Under the pieces are notes generated by a model. It did no database searches, had not been told where the DNA came from, and saw only the letters and a program-made list of their open reading frames with translations. Below are positions 10,801-25,800 of a DNA stretch of 64,000 nucleotides, in pieces. The translations under genes and the position numbers were made by a program. Within the stretch, counting starts at the first letter, position 1. Every line of letters starts with the position of its first letter. The stretch comes from Aphelocoma coerulescens (lineage: Eukaryota; Chordata; Aves; Passeriformes; Corvidae), in NCBI RefSeq assembly GCF_041296385.1, contig NC_091023.1, positions 3,224,924 through 3,288,923 on the forward strand, read 5' to 3'.

Positions 10801-13800
10801 ACACTTCAGGCATGGAGCAGCCACAGCTGCTCTGGGCACCCTGTGCCAGGGCCTCCCCACCCTCACAGGGAAGAACTTCTCCCCAAGATCCCATCTAACA
10901 CTGCCCTCTGGCAGTGGGAAGCCATTCCCCCTTGTCCTGTCCCTCCATCCCTTGTCCCCAGTCCCTCTCCAGCTCTCTTGGAGCCCCTTTAGACCCTGGA
11001 AGGGGCTCTAAGGTCTCCCCAGAACCTTCTCTTCTCCAGGTGAACACCCCCAGCTCTCCCAGCCTGGCTTTAGAGCAGAGGAGCTTCAGCCCTCGCAGCA
11101 CCTTCGTGGTGTCCTCTGGACTCATTCCAACAGGTCCATGTACCAGGAAAGTGTCAGACCTCTAGAAGAAAATCCAGATCATGCTGAAACTCCTCAGATG
11201 GTTTCCACTAGGTTTTCAGTTGCTGGCAGGAAGAAGCCTGGCAGTCCTGACTGCAAGCATTCCCTTCCCCCTGAGCTCTGCATGTTTGTCTCCGTTCGCA
11301 GTTGTGCTTCGGGGATAAATGGCAGCTGATGAACTGTTCCTCCTAATTATTAATGCTTTGAGAGGGAAAGCTGTTGTGGGCGCTTCCAGTCAAAACGCTG
11401 TGATTTCCCTTTGGCATTCCAGGTGCCAGTGAAAGCGTGGGGAAGCATATGCTTGAAGCATGCAACAACAACCTGGAGATGGCTGTCACCATGTTCCTGG
11501 ATGGAGGAGGGATAGCAGAGGAGCCCAGCACCAGCTCCGCGGCGGTGTCTGCTGTTCGCCCGCACCCCGAGTACGTACCCGGGCACACGGCTGTGCAAAC
11601 CAGCCCGTCCTACAAATGTCACAGTGGAAAGCACAACAAATCAGGCAGTTGTCACTGTGCACTCACAGCAATACACACTGCTTTGATCTTGCTAAATTGG
11701 TTGCTCCAGCGTTGTTCTGGCTTGTAGACCAGAAGTGAGTCTCTTGCATGTACTTCAGAATTTTTCTGTAGATTTCAGCCTGCTGGTTTTTTTTACAAAC
11801 AAAGCCTGAGTCATTAAAGTGGGGATCCAGTAAAAAGAGAGTCTTATTTTTAAATTGCTTCAGCAATCTTGCTTTACACTAATTTGGCAGTTAGAGAGTT
11901 CTCTTTGTTTGGTTCTTATAAATGAAGCCACCTTACTCCCATTTCATAGATTCATGAATTTCAGGTTGGAAAAGACCTCTAAGATCATCAGGGCCAGCCA
12001 TCAACCCAGCACCACCACCACGTTCACCACTAATCCATGTCCCCACATGCCACATCCACATGTTTTTTGAACACCTCCAGGGATGGTGACTCCACCACTG
12101 CCCTGGGCAGCCTGTGCCAGTGCTTTACAACCCTTTCTGTGAAGGTATTTGCCATAATATCTACCATAAACCTCCCCTGGCACAACTTGAGGCCGTTTTG
12201 TCTCATCCTGTCTCTTGTTACCTGGGAGAAGAGTGTGACTTGTGAGGGTTTTATTGTGGTGGTTTAGGCCAGGCCCTGTACACCAGTATGCAGAGGAATC
12301 AGCAACTTCAACACCTTCATCAGTCTCTCAAACATCAGATGCCTGTAAAGGGAAGAGAATTTCCACTTAAGCATGGCAGAGAGTCTCAGTGTTGCCTATT
12401 AATGTGACTGCTTGGGATAAAGGGAATATCTTGAGAGGTATAAATCACATTCATTAAATATGGTAAATTTAACATAAGCCAGGCTTTTGTCCTTAGGAAA
12501 ATCTTCCTCTCCAGGAAAAAGACAACTAACTTACAGAGGAAAATCCTTGCCTCATATTTCATGAAGCACATGTATAAATTTAAACAATTCTTTTATTGCT
12601 AACCTTTATAGCTGATGTGAAGTGCCTTCCTGCTTGAACCTTTGACAGGTAACAAAGTTAAAATAGGTATATAGGTTAGTGTTCTTATTTCTAGGCAACT
12701 TCTGACACATCAGCGACTTCAGATTTTTCTTGGAATACTTTCTTTTTTATACTCAACACCCTCCAGGTGCTGATCAGCTTAGTGTTCCTCCTGGGATGAG
12801 AGAACAGTAAATGTGCAAATGGAGAGTAACTAGCTGCACAGAGCAGTCAAAGCTGTGGAGTTAAGGGCAAGGTTAGTGCATCCTGCTGATGTGCCGAGGT
12901 ACTTTTGGAAACCTGCACGGTCAGGAGCTGCAAAGTGCACACTTCACACCTTGGAAGTCTGAGGGAAGAGGGAGTTCATAGACAGGCTGTAGGAATGGAT
13001 GAACCCTTCTCCACACAGATCCGTGGGCCAGGTGACCACACCATTGTCACAGTGATGCTTGTGATTTCCTTTCTTCTCCTAATTGTGGTTTCAGATTATC
13101 TGTAAATCTCTGCAAGCATAACTGACTGTGCTGTTGACATGTGAGGGAGCCCAGCTAAGTAAGCTCCCTCACGTGTAAGCCAAGAACTGCATCAGAAAGG
13201 GGGAAAATGGCCATCTTGACCTTGTTTTCCTTCCTCTGGAAAAAAAAGAGGTGTGACTTTCAGGTGGAAGCAAAAAAGTCTTCTGACAGATGAAAGCTGG
13301 TAATAAGGAAGATAATTTTTTTTTCTATGTAGCTAGCAAGGAAAGGAGGATGGCAAGTGGATTATTTGGCAGCTTTTGCTAAGTTTTTAGAAACTTTTCC
13401 AAGTTCTAACAAAGTTATTCAAGAAGAAAAAACATTTAAATAGTAGATGGAGAAAGCCTGGGATCAAGTCACTCAGGGGTTTGCATAATCTTCTATCAAA
13501 GGTCATCCATGCCAGCTCTTGAGTGCACAGGGTATCAGGTCCAGCAGCAGTGCCATGAGTGGGAACAGATGCTCCCTCGAGGTCCCACTTAATCCCAAAC
13601 CTCTTCATTCTGTGCACTGGTACAGCAGCATCTTTAACTGGTTGAAGCTGCAGGAGCCTTGGAGCATAATGAGATGTGGTTTGTACAGTACTTGGAATAT
13701 TATTGTCTCTGATATTTTCTTTGTTGTTTCCTCTCCTTTGATAGGGATGAAGTACGAGCTCCAATTCCTCAAAAGCAGGAAATCTTAGTAGAGCCTGAGC

Positions 13801-16800
13801 CCTTGTTTGGAGGTAGGCTTGTGTTCTTATTTTGTTTCTGTTTTTTTTACCTTGAGATGAGCTAAGTGACAAAAGAAAATCAAAACTTGCTGAATATGAG
13901 GAAGTAACACCAGTGGTATTGAAAACCTCACACAAGAGAGATGCTACATTCCCAGGAGTACTGATTTGCTAAATCTTGTTTCATGATACTTTGTGAGGTG
14001 ACAGCCAATTAACTTAATTAAGTATACATCTGCGTTCTGGGGGCCCAGAACTGTGGGGTACTGCTGTGGAAATGTTCGAGGTGCTGAGATGGAAGATGCA
14101 GCCTTGGCTGATGAGTGAAAATGAAGAGGACAAATGCCTGCATCTCAGGGAAACAACAGATCAGAAAGAAGGGCTGAACTGTGTGGTTGCTCATAACCTT
14201 CTCCATTTCTCAAGCAGGAATTTAATTTGCTCTTTAAGCTGTGCCATGCAGCTCCTTTTCTTATCTCTGTCCTTCTCATGTGGACCAGGCCATTTCTGGG
14301 CTGGCTTTTGCCATGTCAGATGGATTGAGAGCTTTGCCCTTTTCACCAAGGAAGGCCATGCAAGTGCTCATCACTGCAGTGGTCTCACACCCGTGGGAAA
14401 TGCTCTTTTCTATCATTTAGTTCCTGTGTTAGAAAGGAGGAGGCCAAGCTTCAGGCTTAGCCCAGAACTGATTTTGTCTTGATTCTGTTTTTCAACATCA
14501 GATCAGTGTTTAGCCAGGATGCACAAGCTGAGGGGTGGTTCAGAGGGCAGCACACAATGCCAGGCAATACAGGTGCACTCCACTTGCCTTTTTGCACTTA
14601 GCACAGACAGCAATATTAGCTTTTCTAGTTTTAGTCCTTGTTGCAATTTTTTTCCTGTCTGTTTTGGGAGCTGGAAAATTTCGACTCCTTTAATATGCTT
14701 CAGTCCCCAGACCCATCAGAATATGTTTATTCCTTAGAATATGACTCACTGAAATGGACTAACTTAGCTTCCACTTCTGCATACTGATGTGAGATGCATA
14801 AAGTACCACGTTTGAAATACACACTTAATTTGCATTTGGGCAAAAAGGGAATGACATACAAAGTATCTGCTTTCGCTGAAGTGCTTTTGCAGTTCTGTGA
14901 GCTTCATTGATGTCACTTCATGTGATTCTCCTTGCTGCTGAAAGGCCACCTTGTCAGCAACAGTGATGCTGGACTTCGAAGGTCTCAGCCATCAGATGCA
15001 GTGACACAAAAACAAAGACATACTGTGTTTATCTAGTCCTTGCACTTCCCATCCTACCTGGATTTTGGAAGTGAGGTGTTTAGCAGCAGAGGAGGGCAGT
15101 TCTGCAGCAGTAAATGTGCATCCAGAGGAAGATGCCCTGCCAATGCCTCTCTGAAAATGGAGGAGCTCTCTGCACTTTTTCCTGTGGCCCAACAGAGTTT
15201 TTGACAGAGATCTATTGACTCCTGTGGGTTACCAGGATTAAGATCTACTGACCCTAATGCTTGGCCTTCTTATACCTACCTGGTTACACACTGATCTCGG
15301 TCACACTGTCACTGACCACCACTTAGGTGACCTGGAGCAGTGATACCCTCCTGGCACTCTCTGATCCACCAATGCCACTTGTGTTTCTGGCACAGAGCAG
15401 CCTGACAAAGCAGCTGAACCTGAAGAGATAATTGGTCTCAGCTCTAGTCTTAGTGCAGGGGAGGTGGCAGTTTCTAAGGGTCATACTGAGGTGATTGTAT
15501 AAGCTCATGCTTTTTCCAGTTGAAGAGGTGACCGTGTATATTTGTGCCCTGCTGGATGCATGGATCCCATCATGCAGTGTAAAGGATTCTCCTGGACTGC
15601 TGAGAGCCTCTTCACCTGGGCTGCCAGGCTGGAGCTGAGCCTGGCAGGGACATGCTGCTTTTGCTGAAGTGGTCCTTCAGTTGCTATTCCAACTGAGTTT
15701 AAGTTGTTCTGAGGTTGGCTTTAGAGGGTTGTGCTTGTGCCTGAGCACTCTGGGTGAAGGAGATCTTACTCCCTGGAGTTGAGAGGTGTTATTCCCCAGC
15801 ACTTTCCTGGTTCAGGCTTGCTTGCTTTTTCCATGATAGTCTGTATCATCACATTTCCACTGGGTATACTATGCATTTATCTTTAATTTGTTTATTATTT
15901 ATTATGTCTTGTAGCAATTGGGCTTTGAAAGTTCTGTCTTTCAGTTGATAGTAAAGGAGATAAGTAGCTGGAATAATCTTGGCAGGCAGTTGTTTTCCTT
16001 CTAAGTGCAGTGGTTGTGCTGTACCTTAGGATTTCAGTGGGACTTGGGGGTACTATTTCTGATAGTGGTCTCTGTCCAGCTGCAGATAAGCAGTTCTGAA
16101 GGTTTCCTTGCAAACAGTGACACTGGGTCTAATGGAAGAGTGTGGCTGTTCAGTCCAGCCAAGAAGTTTGGACAGGACCAGGATAAGAGTTTAGAAAAGA
16201 ATATAAATGCATTGTGGAAAAAACAAATGTGTTTTTTTATTAAAAACAATATTTTCTCATGGGGTTTAATCTTTTGAAGGTTTTCATCCACTTGAAGGCC
16301 TTAGGTATAATCTTGACTGGAATTGTGACAAGGTGATGCTGTGACTGCACTGCCACTGCATGCTGAAGGGCCTTGGTGAGCCCATCAGAAGGGGTTTTAA
16401 GCCTCTCTGTATTGTTGATACTGTTTTGTTTCTGGGCTAAGGTTTGCTGGAGGGAGGACATGTTAGGAAATGGAATTTACAAACCACCTCCTGCCTATTT
16501 CCATCCATCTCCAGCCCTTCCTAGTGACCTCTACTCCCACATCATCCCTGCTTCAGGTTCCTATTCTGTTTTCCTGCCCATGTGATGGAAAGCACTAATA
16601 TGTATTTATTTTGATAATATACTTTTGAAATAATTCTTGAATTTTTTTTTAAGCTCCTAAAAGACGCAGACCTGCTCGCTCAATATTCGATGGCTTTCGG
16701 GATTTTCAGACAGAAACCAGTAAGTGTCTACAGCTCAGTAAGCCTGATATTCTATTTTCTTCCTTTTAGTGCAAATAAGATGGAGAAATCATTCCTGTTA

Positions 16801-19800
16801 TAGGCTAGGACAGCTTTCAGTTGTTGAAACATTTTTAAATTGCCTATTTTATAGCAAGGTACATTATTAGAAATATAGAATCATGATTATCACAGTATAT
16901 TCTGTCTGGTTTGGCATGCTAAATACTGTCATGCTAATTCTTAAAAAACCCCTTTTTCTGCTCTAGAGGGATCAAAAAAGGGGGAAGAATCTTAACACCC
17001 AAGTAGAAATTAAATTTATCCACTGAATATTTCTTGGCTAGGCAGTGGATGTTCTGGCACCTGAATTCCATTTGAGTAGCCCTGAGGCTTCTTGGCCACA
17101 CACGAGGCTCTCACGGCTTTAATTGCTGCTTGCCCGTGGCTGCTCACACACAGAATCTCCACATGCCAAAGCACTGGCTGTTATTTCATCCATGAAGTGT
17201 CACAGCATGGGATTCTGTGACAGCACAGCTCCAGGTGTTTCACAGCTGACTTATGGCTGTTGTGCTGATGTTGCTGGAGTGTTCCAGAGGTGTAACCACA
17301 GAATCAGTAAGGTTGAAAAGGTCCTCTGAGACTGACTCCAACCATTCCCCCAGCACTGCCGAGGCCACCACTGCCCCCCATCCCCAGGTGCCACATCCAC
17401 ATGTCTGTCAAACCCCTCTGGGAATGGGGACTCCACTGCTGCCCTGGGCAGCTGTGCCAGGGCTGGACAACTCTTTCCATGAAGAAATTTTCCCTGATAT
17501 CCAATCTCAGCCGCCCTTGGTGCAACCTGAGGCCGTTTGCTCGTCCTGTCACTGGTTACTGGGGTCCATGGACCATGTTCCCACACAGTTAGGGGTTGGC
17601 TGCCAAACTGAAAATGTGTGTTGATAGTTACTTTCTTTGCCCTGACAGGTTTGGTCAGGGTTTTCCAATAATGGTGAACACCCCACGTATTGAAATCACT
17701 GGCAGCTGTGTAAATGAAAATGTACAGAATGGATGTACAGAATCAATACCCTTAATTTTTTTCTCACCATCTTCCAACCTGGTCTAGCAGAAGGTGTTCC
17801 AGCCCATGGCAGGAGGGGGCTGAAGTGGGTGATCTTTAGGGTGTTTTCCAAACCATACCACCCTGTGAGTCCACTCTTAAGACATTTAGAGATGCCCAAC
17901 ATGTGAGAGATACAGTGTGAGGGTTTTTGGTGAGACTTTATCATGGTTGTTGGCAGAACTTTACAGGTGGACATCACTGTCTGGAAAAGCAGCCCTAGCC
18001 ATGAAATTCCAGATTATCTCCTGGCTCCTAGGGCTGCTCCACAGGGATGCTTTATTCCCTGTGTGTCTGCTTAGGCGTGGTTTTTATGCTTTGGACCATT
18101 GATAGCTCCTTCCACACTGGAAAATTTTTAGCCATGGGATAGTTATTGCCCATTTCAGCTGACCTGGTTCTATAAAATACATCACATATCTGCTGTGGCT
18201 TACCTTTATTGTCCCTGGTCATGTCTGTGCAGGAAATGTGTTCTGTATTATTTCAGATGGAATTGATATGCTTTAAAAGAAACATCCAAAGAGATTTCTC
18301 CGTGTAAACTAAATCCGTTCATTTCTTTCTTTCCCGTGGGATTGCCCCACAGTCAACTAATGGAAACACTGCAATAGAAATACTCCTTTTAAAAGTTATA
18401 TTGCTACAGTCTAGCTCAGTTTCCCATTTAAAAGCATCACTGGGGACAAGTCACAGCTTTTTTTTGCTCATTTGTTTTCAAATACTGGTATGTGACCCCT
18501 CAGGTTTATTAAGACGTTGTTTAAAAGTGAAAGCACATGAGAAAGCTGAGGCAAAGGGGTTCTGCCCTTACACACCAGCTAATCTTGTTCTGTGGGGTCT
18601 AACCCTGTGACTCCATAAGAGAGATCCTAGGATCTGTGCTCATATTCCTCCCACTAACTGCTCTAGCCCTCTTCTCCCCACACCTCCTGGGAGCTCGAGG
18701 GAATTTCACCCCAGAAGTTCTTTGTTTGAGCATTTAGCCAGTAATAAATCCCCCTTGTGAGTATGTTCAGTCTAATTCTGCTCCCTTTCCTCTTGGGGCT
18801 GTGCAGTCCGGCAGGAGCAGGAGCTCCGGAACGGAGGGGCAGTGGACAAGAAGCTGACCACGCTGGCAGACCTCTTCAGACCTCCCATTGACCTGATGCA
18901 CAAAGGCAGCTTTGAAACGGTGAGGGCTCACATTTGGGTGCAGATCCTTATAGGGTGGCTTGGGAGGGTGTCAGGATGGATCCATGGCCGGACAATCAGA
19001 AGGTTGCAAAAGACTGGGCAGTGATAAATATTTGATGGACTGCATATGGGAATGTTGGTGACACATTGAAGGACTTCACTGATGATGGTGTCACCTGGAA
19101 TGGGCCCACAAGGATCATCGAGTCCAACTGCTGACCATGCAGACCACGTTGTTCTATGTTTCAGTACCAGTGTGGCAAATCACACGTGGTGGGAGACTTC
19201 AGTGAGCAAGGGAGGCTGGTCAGAATGGGAAGATTGCGTCCCTTGAGCTGTCTCCATAGAGGATACAGGAAAAGCTGGAGTAAGATTGCTTTGGATAAGG
19301 GAGGGAGGACTTTGCAAGGGGCAGTGTGGTTTGCAGCACAGCCCTGCTGAGCAGCTCAGGTGGAGTTAACATGGCTGAGGGGCTTCTGATACCTGAGTGA
19401 GTAAAAGTATTTGAATGCAGCTTTGCCATCAAGCCACAACTTCATCCTCAGTGGAGGTGTTGCTCTTGTATAAAATCACAATGGTTGTCTTCTGCTTCTG
19501 GTGGTGCTAGGGAAAGTATCCCAGAGATACAGGACACTGTCAGCTTTAAACAATCTCAGGTGTCACCTTCCCTGGCTGTGTAGGCATGTGTGGATCTATT
19601 CCTATATTGTTATGATGGGGATCAATGACTTAACTAATGATTACAGAACATGCAGATTGGTATATATTTTTAACTTTTGAGTCCATAATTTCCTGATATT
19701 CTTCAGAAGCTCCAGTTACTACTGAGCTTTCTCCTGGTCATCTTTGAATAGATAAGATTGATGATGGTGATGATCATTATTTTTACTGCATGAGAATGCA

Positions 19801-22800
19801 AACTAATGATTAAATGGTGCACTACAGATGCTGGAGAACCGACTGCACAAGCTGAACAAAAATATTATTTACCTTGTTTTCACATGTGCCTTTTGACTGC
19901 TGTGCACAAGTACTAGAGCACTGCTGGAGAGTTTTGGTGAAACACTGTGTGCCTTTATGGAGTCTCCAGCTCTCATCCCATTACCCTCATCTCTCTTTTT
20001 ATGCTTCCCAAATCACCGGGGATCAGTTTCCTTGTCACTGATTCCTGTGTTCTGAGGGTGCCCTCCACAGTCTCCTTAATAGAATTCCAGGTGTGAAAGG
20101 ATGCTGGCAGAGAAGAGCAGCGTCCACCTTGGGAAGGAACTTGGTGCAGTGGGAGCAGAGGAGCAGCCTGAAGCAGTTGATGCTCAGGTATCCCTGCCTT
20201 GTGATCTGTGGTGTAGGGTTTACTTTAAAACACGTGTGTCAGGTTTTCAGCTGATGCTACTGCTGGGCCTGGGGTCCAGAGCTGTTGGTGAGACCAGCAA
20301 ACATGTGGTTAAAGGCACCAGTAAGGGGAATTCACGTGGCAACAACCAGTGCTGCTCCAGGAACAGTCAGCAAGTGCCCTCTGAGCTCTGCTGTGGAATT
20401 TGAGATGGGTGCTTGTCTTTCCTTGGGTCTTGCTGGAAACATATGGAGACTTGAGCAGTGTTGATTGTGGCATCTGTCACAGTCAAAAGTAGTGTCAGAG
20501 AGTGACATAACTATAACTGACTGATGGATTTGTTTGTCCTAAAGTCTCTGCATTCTTACTCAGTCTGGAAAAATAATTTTTAAAAAGGGGTGGGCTGGGG
20601 GTGGGGAAGGGGTTTGTTTATACTCACCTTGCCCTGTTCTGTGCAGTACCTGCACTCTGAAGACCTGTATGCTTCCAGGTGTTGGCACTCACCTTGCTGT
20701 GTTCTTGTACAGTTCCTTGTCCCATGGGATACCCTTCATTTCACACTCATGCTCCTCAACTTCACTGCAGTACAACTCTTCACCTTCTCACTGTGTTGAC
20801 CATTTCCCCTTGCATTTTACCTTTTCTGACTGCACACTGCTCTACTGCTCTGTTGCTTCAGCCTAGGACAATGTCAGGCCTCAGTGACCACAGTCTCTCA
20901 AAATCCATCTCTGGCAAGCTGCTGTTGGCTTCTCCATTCTCTGTATGCTGAGATAAACGTATATAAACCATATGATAAATCAGAGATGCTCATCACATTG
21001 CACAGCATCAAAGACTAAACACTGTCATTGTGATGCTCTTGTAGTTAAGCTTTGATCTAAAGTGGGGTTTTCTTTCCAAGGTTGGGGTGTGCAGGAACAC
21101 TCTGCCAGGGTTGAGCCATGTACATTTATCAGAGAATCATTTAGAATTCAGGGCTTCATAGGCAGGAGTGGTGACATCTTTGTCACTCATCAGCTGTTGC
21201 TGCTCTTTGGGTACCTTAAGGTTGGTTTTTGACAGTAAGTACATGTAATTATCTTTAGTCTTCCCCAAGAAACCTCACTTTTCTTCAGTTACAAAGAAAC
21301 TGCTACCAGTAAGGCCCAAATAATTGCTGTTTCATTTTAACTCAGTAATACTAGCTGTAGGAATAAGTGAGGTTAACTTCATGGCAGAAAAATTTTCAAG
21401 TGTTGACTGACATTGCTTTGGGTTTTTTTAACTTGCTATATGTGAAAAAGCATTGTGCTTCACATGCAGAACAACTTATGATCACTGTACTTGTAAAGTT
21501 CAGGGTATGATTGACTAAACTAGAGTTCCCCCATTAATGTGGGATCTGCTAGGAGTAAATCACTCAAGAAGAATAAATAAATTGCACACTAGACATGTCT
21601 GATAGAGAGCAGTGTGGTTTTGTTCTCATCTCAGACTGCTTCCAAGAACTTCCAAGGTGTTCTCTCTTCATGCCTGTGATGTGAGAGATGATTGAATTTG
21701 GGGGCTACACACCAAATTGACTGAGTTTGCAGTTCTTGCTGCTGGAGGAGATGGTTCTGGTGTGTGCAGTTCTGTGCTCAACACTCAGTAGGGTTTCAGT
21801 GAAGTGACTGAATGTCATGTTGCAGAGTTTCAAGTCTGCCTGTATGATTTTTTTCCCCATTTAACAGTAACCTTTTCTAGCTGCTCCTTGGTTTACAGCT
21901 GAGACTGAGGGGTTTTTTTTGTTTCTACTTAACAAGCAGCAATAATTTGGATGCTGATCTGGTCACTGTATTCAAATGGAACAATTACCTGTGCATAAGG
22001 TGCTTCCAGCCTGGTTTGGGTCAGCACAGCTGCAGGTACAGCTGTGGCTCAGGAGTGGCTGGGTGCTGAAAGGATCTATGCCCTGCCCCAGGTAGGAAGG
22101 GGAAGTGTGGCCCACACAGGAGATTTCTTGTTTGATAGTGTCCTGCTCTGACTCCCTGTCAGCTGTTGTCTTCCACACTGAGTCACACACATGTTCAGAG
22201 GGTCACAAGGTGCTGGCTCCACTTCCTTCTTTTCTCTGCTGCCTTGAAAGGATTGTGTTTCAACAAAACTGAGCCAGCAGGAACCACCCCAGCATTTTTA
22301 AGTCATGTTCAGAGAAGTCAAATGAGAGGAAAACTTATTTTTAGTAGTGCAAGAGTCAGAGTTACACAGGGAGATGCAGCACTGAGTATAAACTAAGACT
22401 TGTCTCACCAGATCGCTGGTTTGCTGCCCTAAGTTGTAATGATGAAATATGTGACTGGGCAGAAAGGGTAAAGACACACTTAGGACACATTGGATTGGTT
22501 TGGGTTGGTTTTTGCATCTGGTCTCCACTGGCTCTGCTCTCAGAGAGTGGCTGTTCTGTACTGCCCTGTGTGTGGGCTCTGTAAGTGCCTGGCACTGGCC
22601 TTTATACCTCAAGGAAGGAGGGGAATGGGGGGGCACTTGGTGTTGGAAGCAGAGAATCTAAATCCATCCGCTTTTGGGATACACAAGCCAGCTCTTGAGC
22701 CTTCCCTTGTTGTCTTGTCACTTAACCAAAATGACCCACCCATATAATCTCTAAACCCACAGTGTTTCTTCTCCTCACACTCTTGTCCTTCCACCCCCTC

Positions 22801-25800
22801 AGAAGAATCCCTGGAGCTGTGTAAGAGCAGAGCTCTGTGTGTGTGTGAGATAGCAGCAGTTTAACTGTGTCCTTTTAAATGTTAAACCCAAAGCTTGTTT
22901 TTAGAAGGAAGCTAAAAGTAGTTGCAAAAGTTCTGCCTGCTCTGCAGGTGAAAACTCAGTTTTGCAAATTTTCTGTGTGGAATTTCCTGCTTGCATCCTT
23001 CCAAGGCCATTAGCTGGACAGAGGAGAGGCAGGACCAGAGGTTTTCATTAATACTGAAAGATACACAGAGTGAGGGTAGAAGAGCAAGATGCACTTCTCA
23101 GCTTTCTAATTACATTTTTCTGGGAGTGTTCTTTTAACAGACAGACTACATGAGAACACAGGACTAAGGCAATCCAACTGACTTAAATAACATAAGGATT
23201 TTTGTTCCCTTTAAATTTGGGCAGTACCTCTAGGCCTCATCTCAAACTGATTTCTTTGAATTAATTCTCAAAATGCACAGTTAGCTCAAAACAAGTCCTT
23301 TAAATAGAAGCAGGATGACTGTATTTAAGATCCTTGCCAGTTACTTAGGTGTCACCTGCCCCACTTTTCTCACCTGGTGACCAAATACTGGATTCTGGCA
23401 GTGTAAATTAGTGGTAAGTAGTTAGTGTGAGGCCTCTTGTGAGAACAGGACTATTCCATGCTTCTACCTTCATTTTTTTTCCTTTGAGTAATACAAGAGC
23501 TGCCTCTGCAGGGCACTTGGCCACGCAGACCGAGTTTGTAGGCTGAGGTTCTTGCCTTGGTGAAGCTGAGTGTGTGGGTTTCACATCTGTCTGTTACACA
23601 GTGGACAGGCAGACTCTTCCAAATTGCACTGGCTAAAATTCATCTCAAAAGTAAAAACTTTGGTTTGGGGAACAAAGTAGTGCCCAAACAGCAAAATCTT
23701 GCATAACATCCTGATTCCCCTGAATTTTTTGTCCTTTGAATTCCTTAATAGCAGATTACCAGCAGGATGGTGAGCATAACTTGCAAGGGTTTTTTTTTTT
23801 TAAAGCTAAGAGAGTTCCTGTGCCAGTTCCAGTCTTTCCAGGTGGTAAGAGCATTCCTGCTGTTGATCTAGCCCTCTTTTTTTCAACAGGTATGACAGTT
23901 CAGCGATCAGAATTACATTCTTGATCAAACTCCTACCATTAACTTGCAACCAAGCAATCAGACAGTGCCAGCTTTGTGACTCAAACCAGTAAGATTTCTT
24001 CCTGCGCCTTCCTTTCTCCCTCCCCACTTGCAGTCTGGATAAGCAGCATCAAAAAAGGATGCCTAATTCGGCAGTTGGACAGTCACAGAGTAACTCAAAA
24101 CTTGGAGAGAAAAAGAAAACACGCAGAGAAGGGGTCCTGTTGAATCAATGCAAGTCCTCTGTCAATTATGCAGCCTACTTAACTAGATGATCCATGGGTT
24201 TATCTTTAGACTGAGCAGGTCATTGTTGTCAGATCAGTGGGACTGACTACACTTTTCCCTGAATAAATACTTTATTCAACATCGCCATGTGTGTCCCCCC
24301 TCCGAGTTGCTTTTCCCACCCTGTGCTTGGCTTGTTGAAATCCAGCAGCTCTGTTCATCGATGTGATTCTGTAATTCAACCAGGCTCATTTAAAGCAGAT
24401 CCTTCAGCCCTGCCTTCTGTTTTGTGGGTGCCTTTTCACTAGCTCTGTCCATCCTCCTCACTGCGAAGGGGTTTGGTGGAAGGTCTGGCAGTGGTAGAAG
24501 CCATCTCTGATCATTGCTGGCATCGGTGGTGTCTGGCCCTTCAGCCTGACCTAACCAAGCTTTTCCCTCTGCTTCCAGGCCAAGGAGTGTGGTCAGATGC
24601 AGAACAAATGGCTCATGATAAACATTCAGAACGTGCAAGATTTCGCCTGCCAGTGCCTCAACCGTGACGTCTGGAGCAACGAGGCTGTGAAGAACATCAT
24701 CCGGGACCACTTCATTTTTTGGCAGGTGAGAAATTACCTGGGGATGGATGTGTGGGTAACTTGGTGCCTAGGTAGATGGGACAGTGGGAAAAAAAAAAAG
24801 GATTTCTTTGAAAAAGATGGAATTCTCTCGGCACATTTGCCAGCAAAGGTGTATTTCATGGAGTGTATGTAGTTTATGGATGGAGATTTAATTCGTGGAT
24901 ATGCATTTGAAGGCATAAACTGCCTTTGCACTTGTGCAACAAGATGTTACCACGTAGCTTCTAATACATGGAGAGCTGGAGGCTTTCTTCCAGCTTGTCA
25001 GAGTTACTGAGAGCTGCATGTACCATTTGCAGTTTATACTGTAGAAGAGAGAAAAACTGGGCATTTTCAAGGTTCAGTTTGTTTGTGTTCCCTCTGCAGC
25101 CACTAATCTGCCCAATTTTGTAGGTGTACCATGACAGCGAGGAAGGACAGCGGTACATACAGTTTTATAAATTAGCAGACTTCCCTTATGTGTCCATCCT
25201 GGATCCCAGGACAGGTAAGACAAGTGGCAGCTGGTTACCTGGAGTTATCCCATGGGAAGGACTGACAGCTGTAGGCTGGAATACTTTCCACTGCAGTTTG
25301 TGTTACATTTGGCTTAAGAATCTCTTCGAGACCCGAAGGACTGACTCAGCATGTTCCCAGAGGAACTAAGGGAATAAAACACCCAAAAATTGCAGAAATT
25401 CTGTGTATTTGAAGCTTAAGCAAGTATTTTGCTTAGAAAGTGAAAATAGTTCCATCTGGTAGAAAAACTCTGAATTCTTTTTTTTAAGTCTTTCAAAAGC
25501 TTCTTGAAGTCATGTGATGAACAACTGCAATATTTGTAAGCACTACATGAATCTGCTTTCTGCTCCTTCCACAGAGCTTTGTGAGGCTCAGCAGTGACTT
25601 TTTAAATTGCATCTTAATTTTGAAATTAAGTCAAATTCAAGTTTTTGTTTGTTTTGTTTGTTTTATTACCTGAACAATCAAACTTCTCCCTCTCCCTCCA
25701 GCTCTTTTTTAAAGGTGTTGCTTTTTCTTTTGTATCCAACAGCTTCTTTTATCGTCATATAATGCAGCTGTCTGGTTATATAATGCTGGTCTGGTCTCCT

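Larger units (their letters stand above)
7882..11422 (+). other. UBXN7: UBXN7 intron 1
   Basis: 3.5 kb. The first 500 bp still belong to the CpG island. The rest is AT-rich and contains two CR1 fragments (about 10300-10402 and 10684-11138). No other gene or conserved-looking element is recognised. Confidence 0.7.
11571..13744 (+). other. UBXN7: UBXN7 intron 2
   Basis: 2.2 kb, holding an antisense CR1 fragment (about 11945-12235) and a compact inverted repeat at 13137-13176. Nothing else is recognised. Confidence 0.7.
16720..18806 (+). other. UBXN7: UBXN7 intron 4
   Basis: 2.1 kb containing an antisense CR1 piece (about 17296-17570) and a sense CR1 3' end (about 17777-17870); otherwise unremarkable. 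Confidence 0.6.

Noticed and set aside
13137..13176. Hairpin as a microRNA precursor
   Set aside because: The stem is only 14 bp with a 12-base loop, too short for Drosha/Dicer processing; kept only as a structural observation.
13387..13935. 182-codon minus-strand open frame in UBXN7 intron 2
   Set aside because: It runs across UBXN7 exon 3 and the flanking intron in antisense, with no family resemblance and no splice context.
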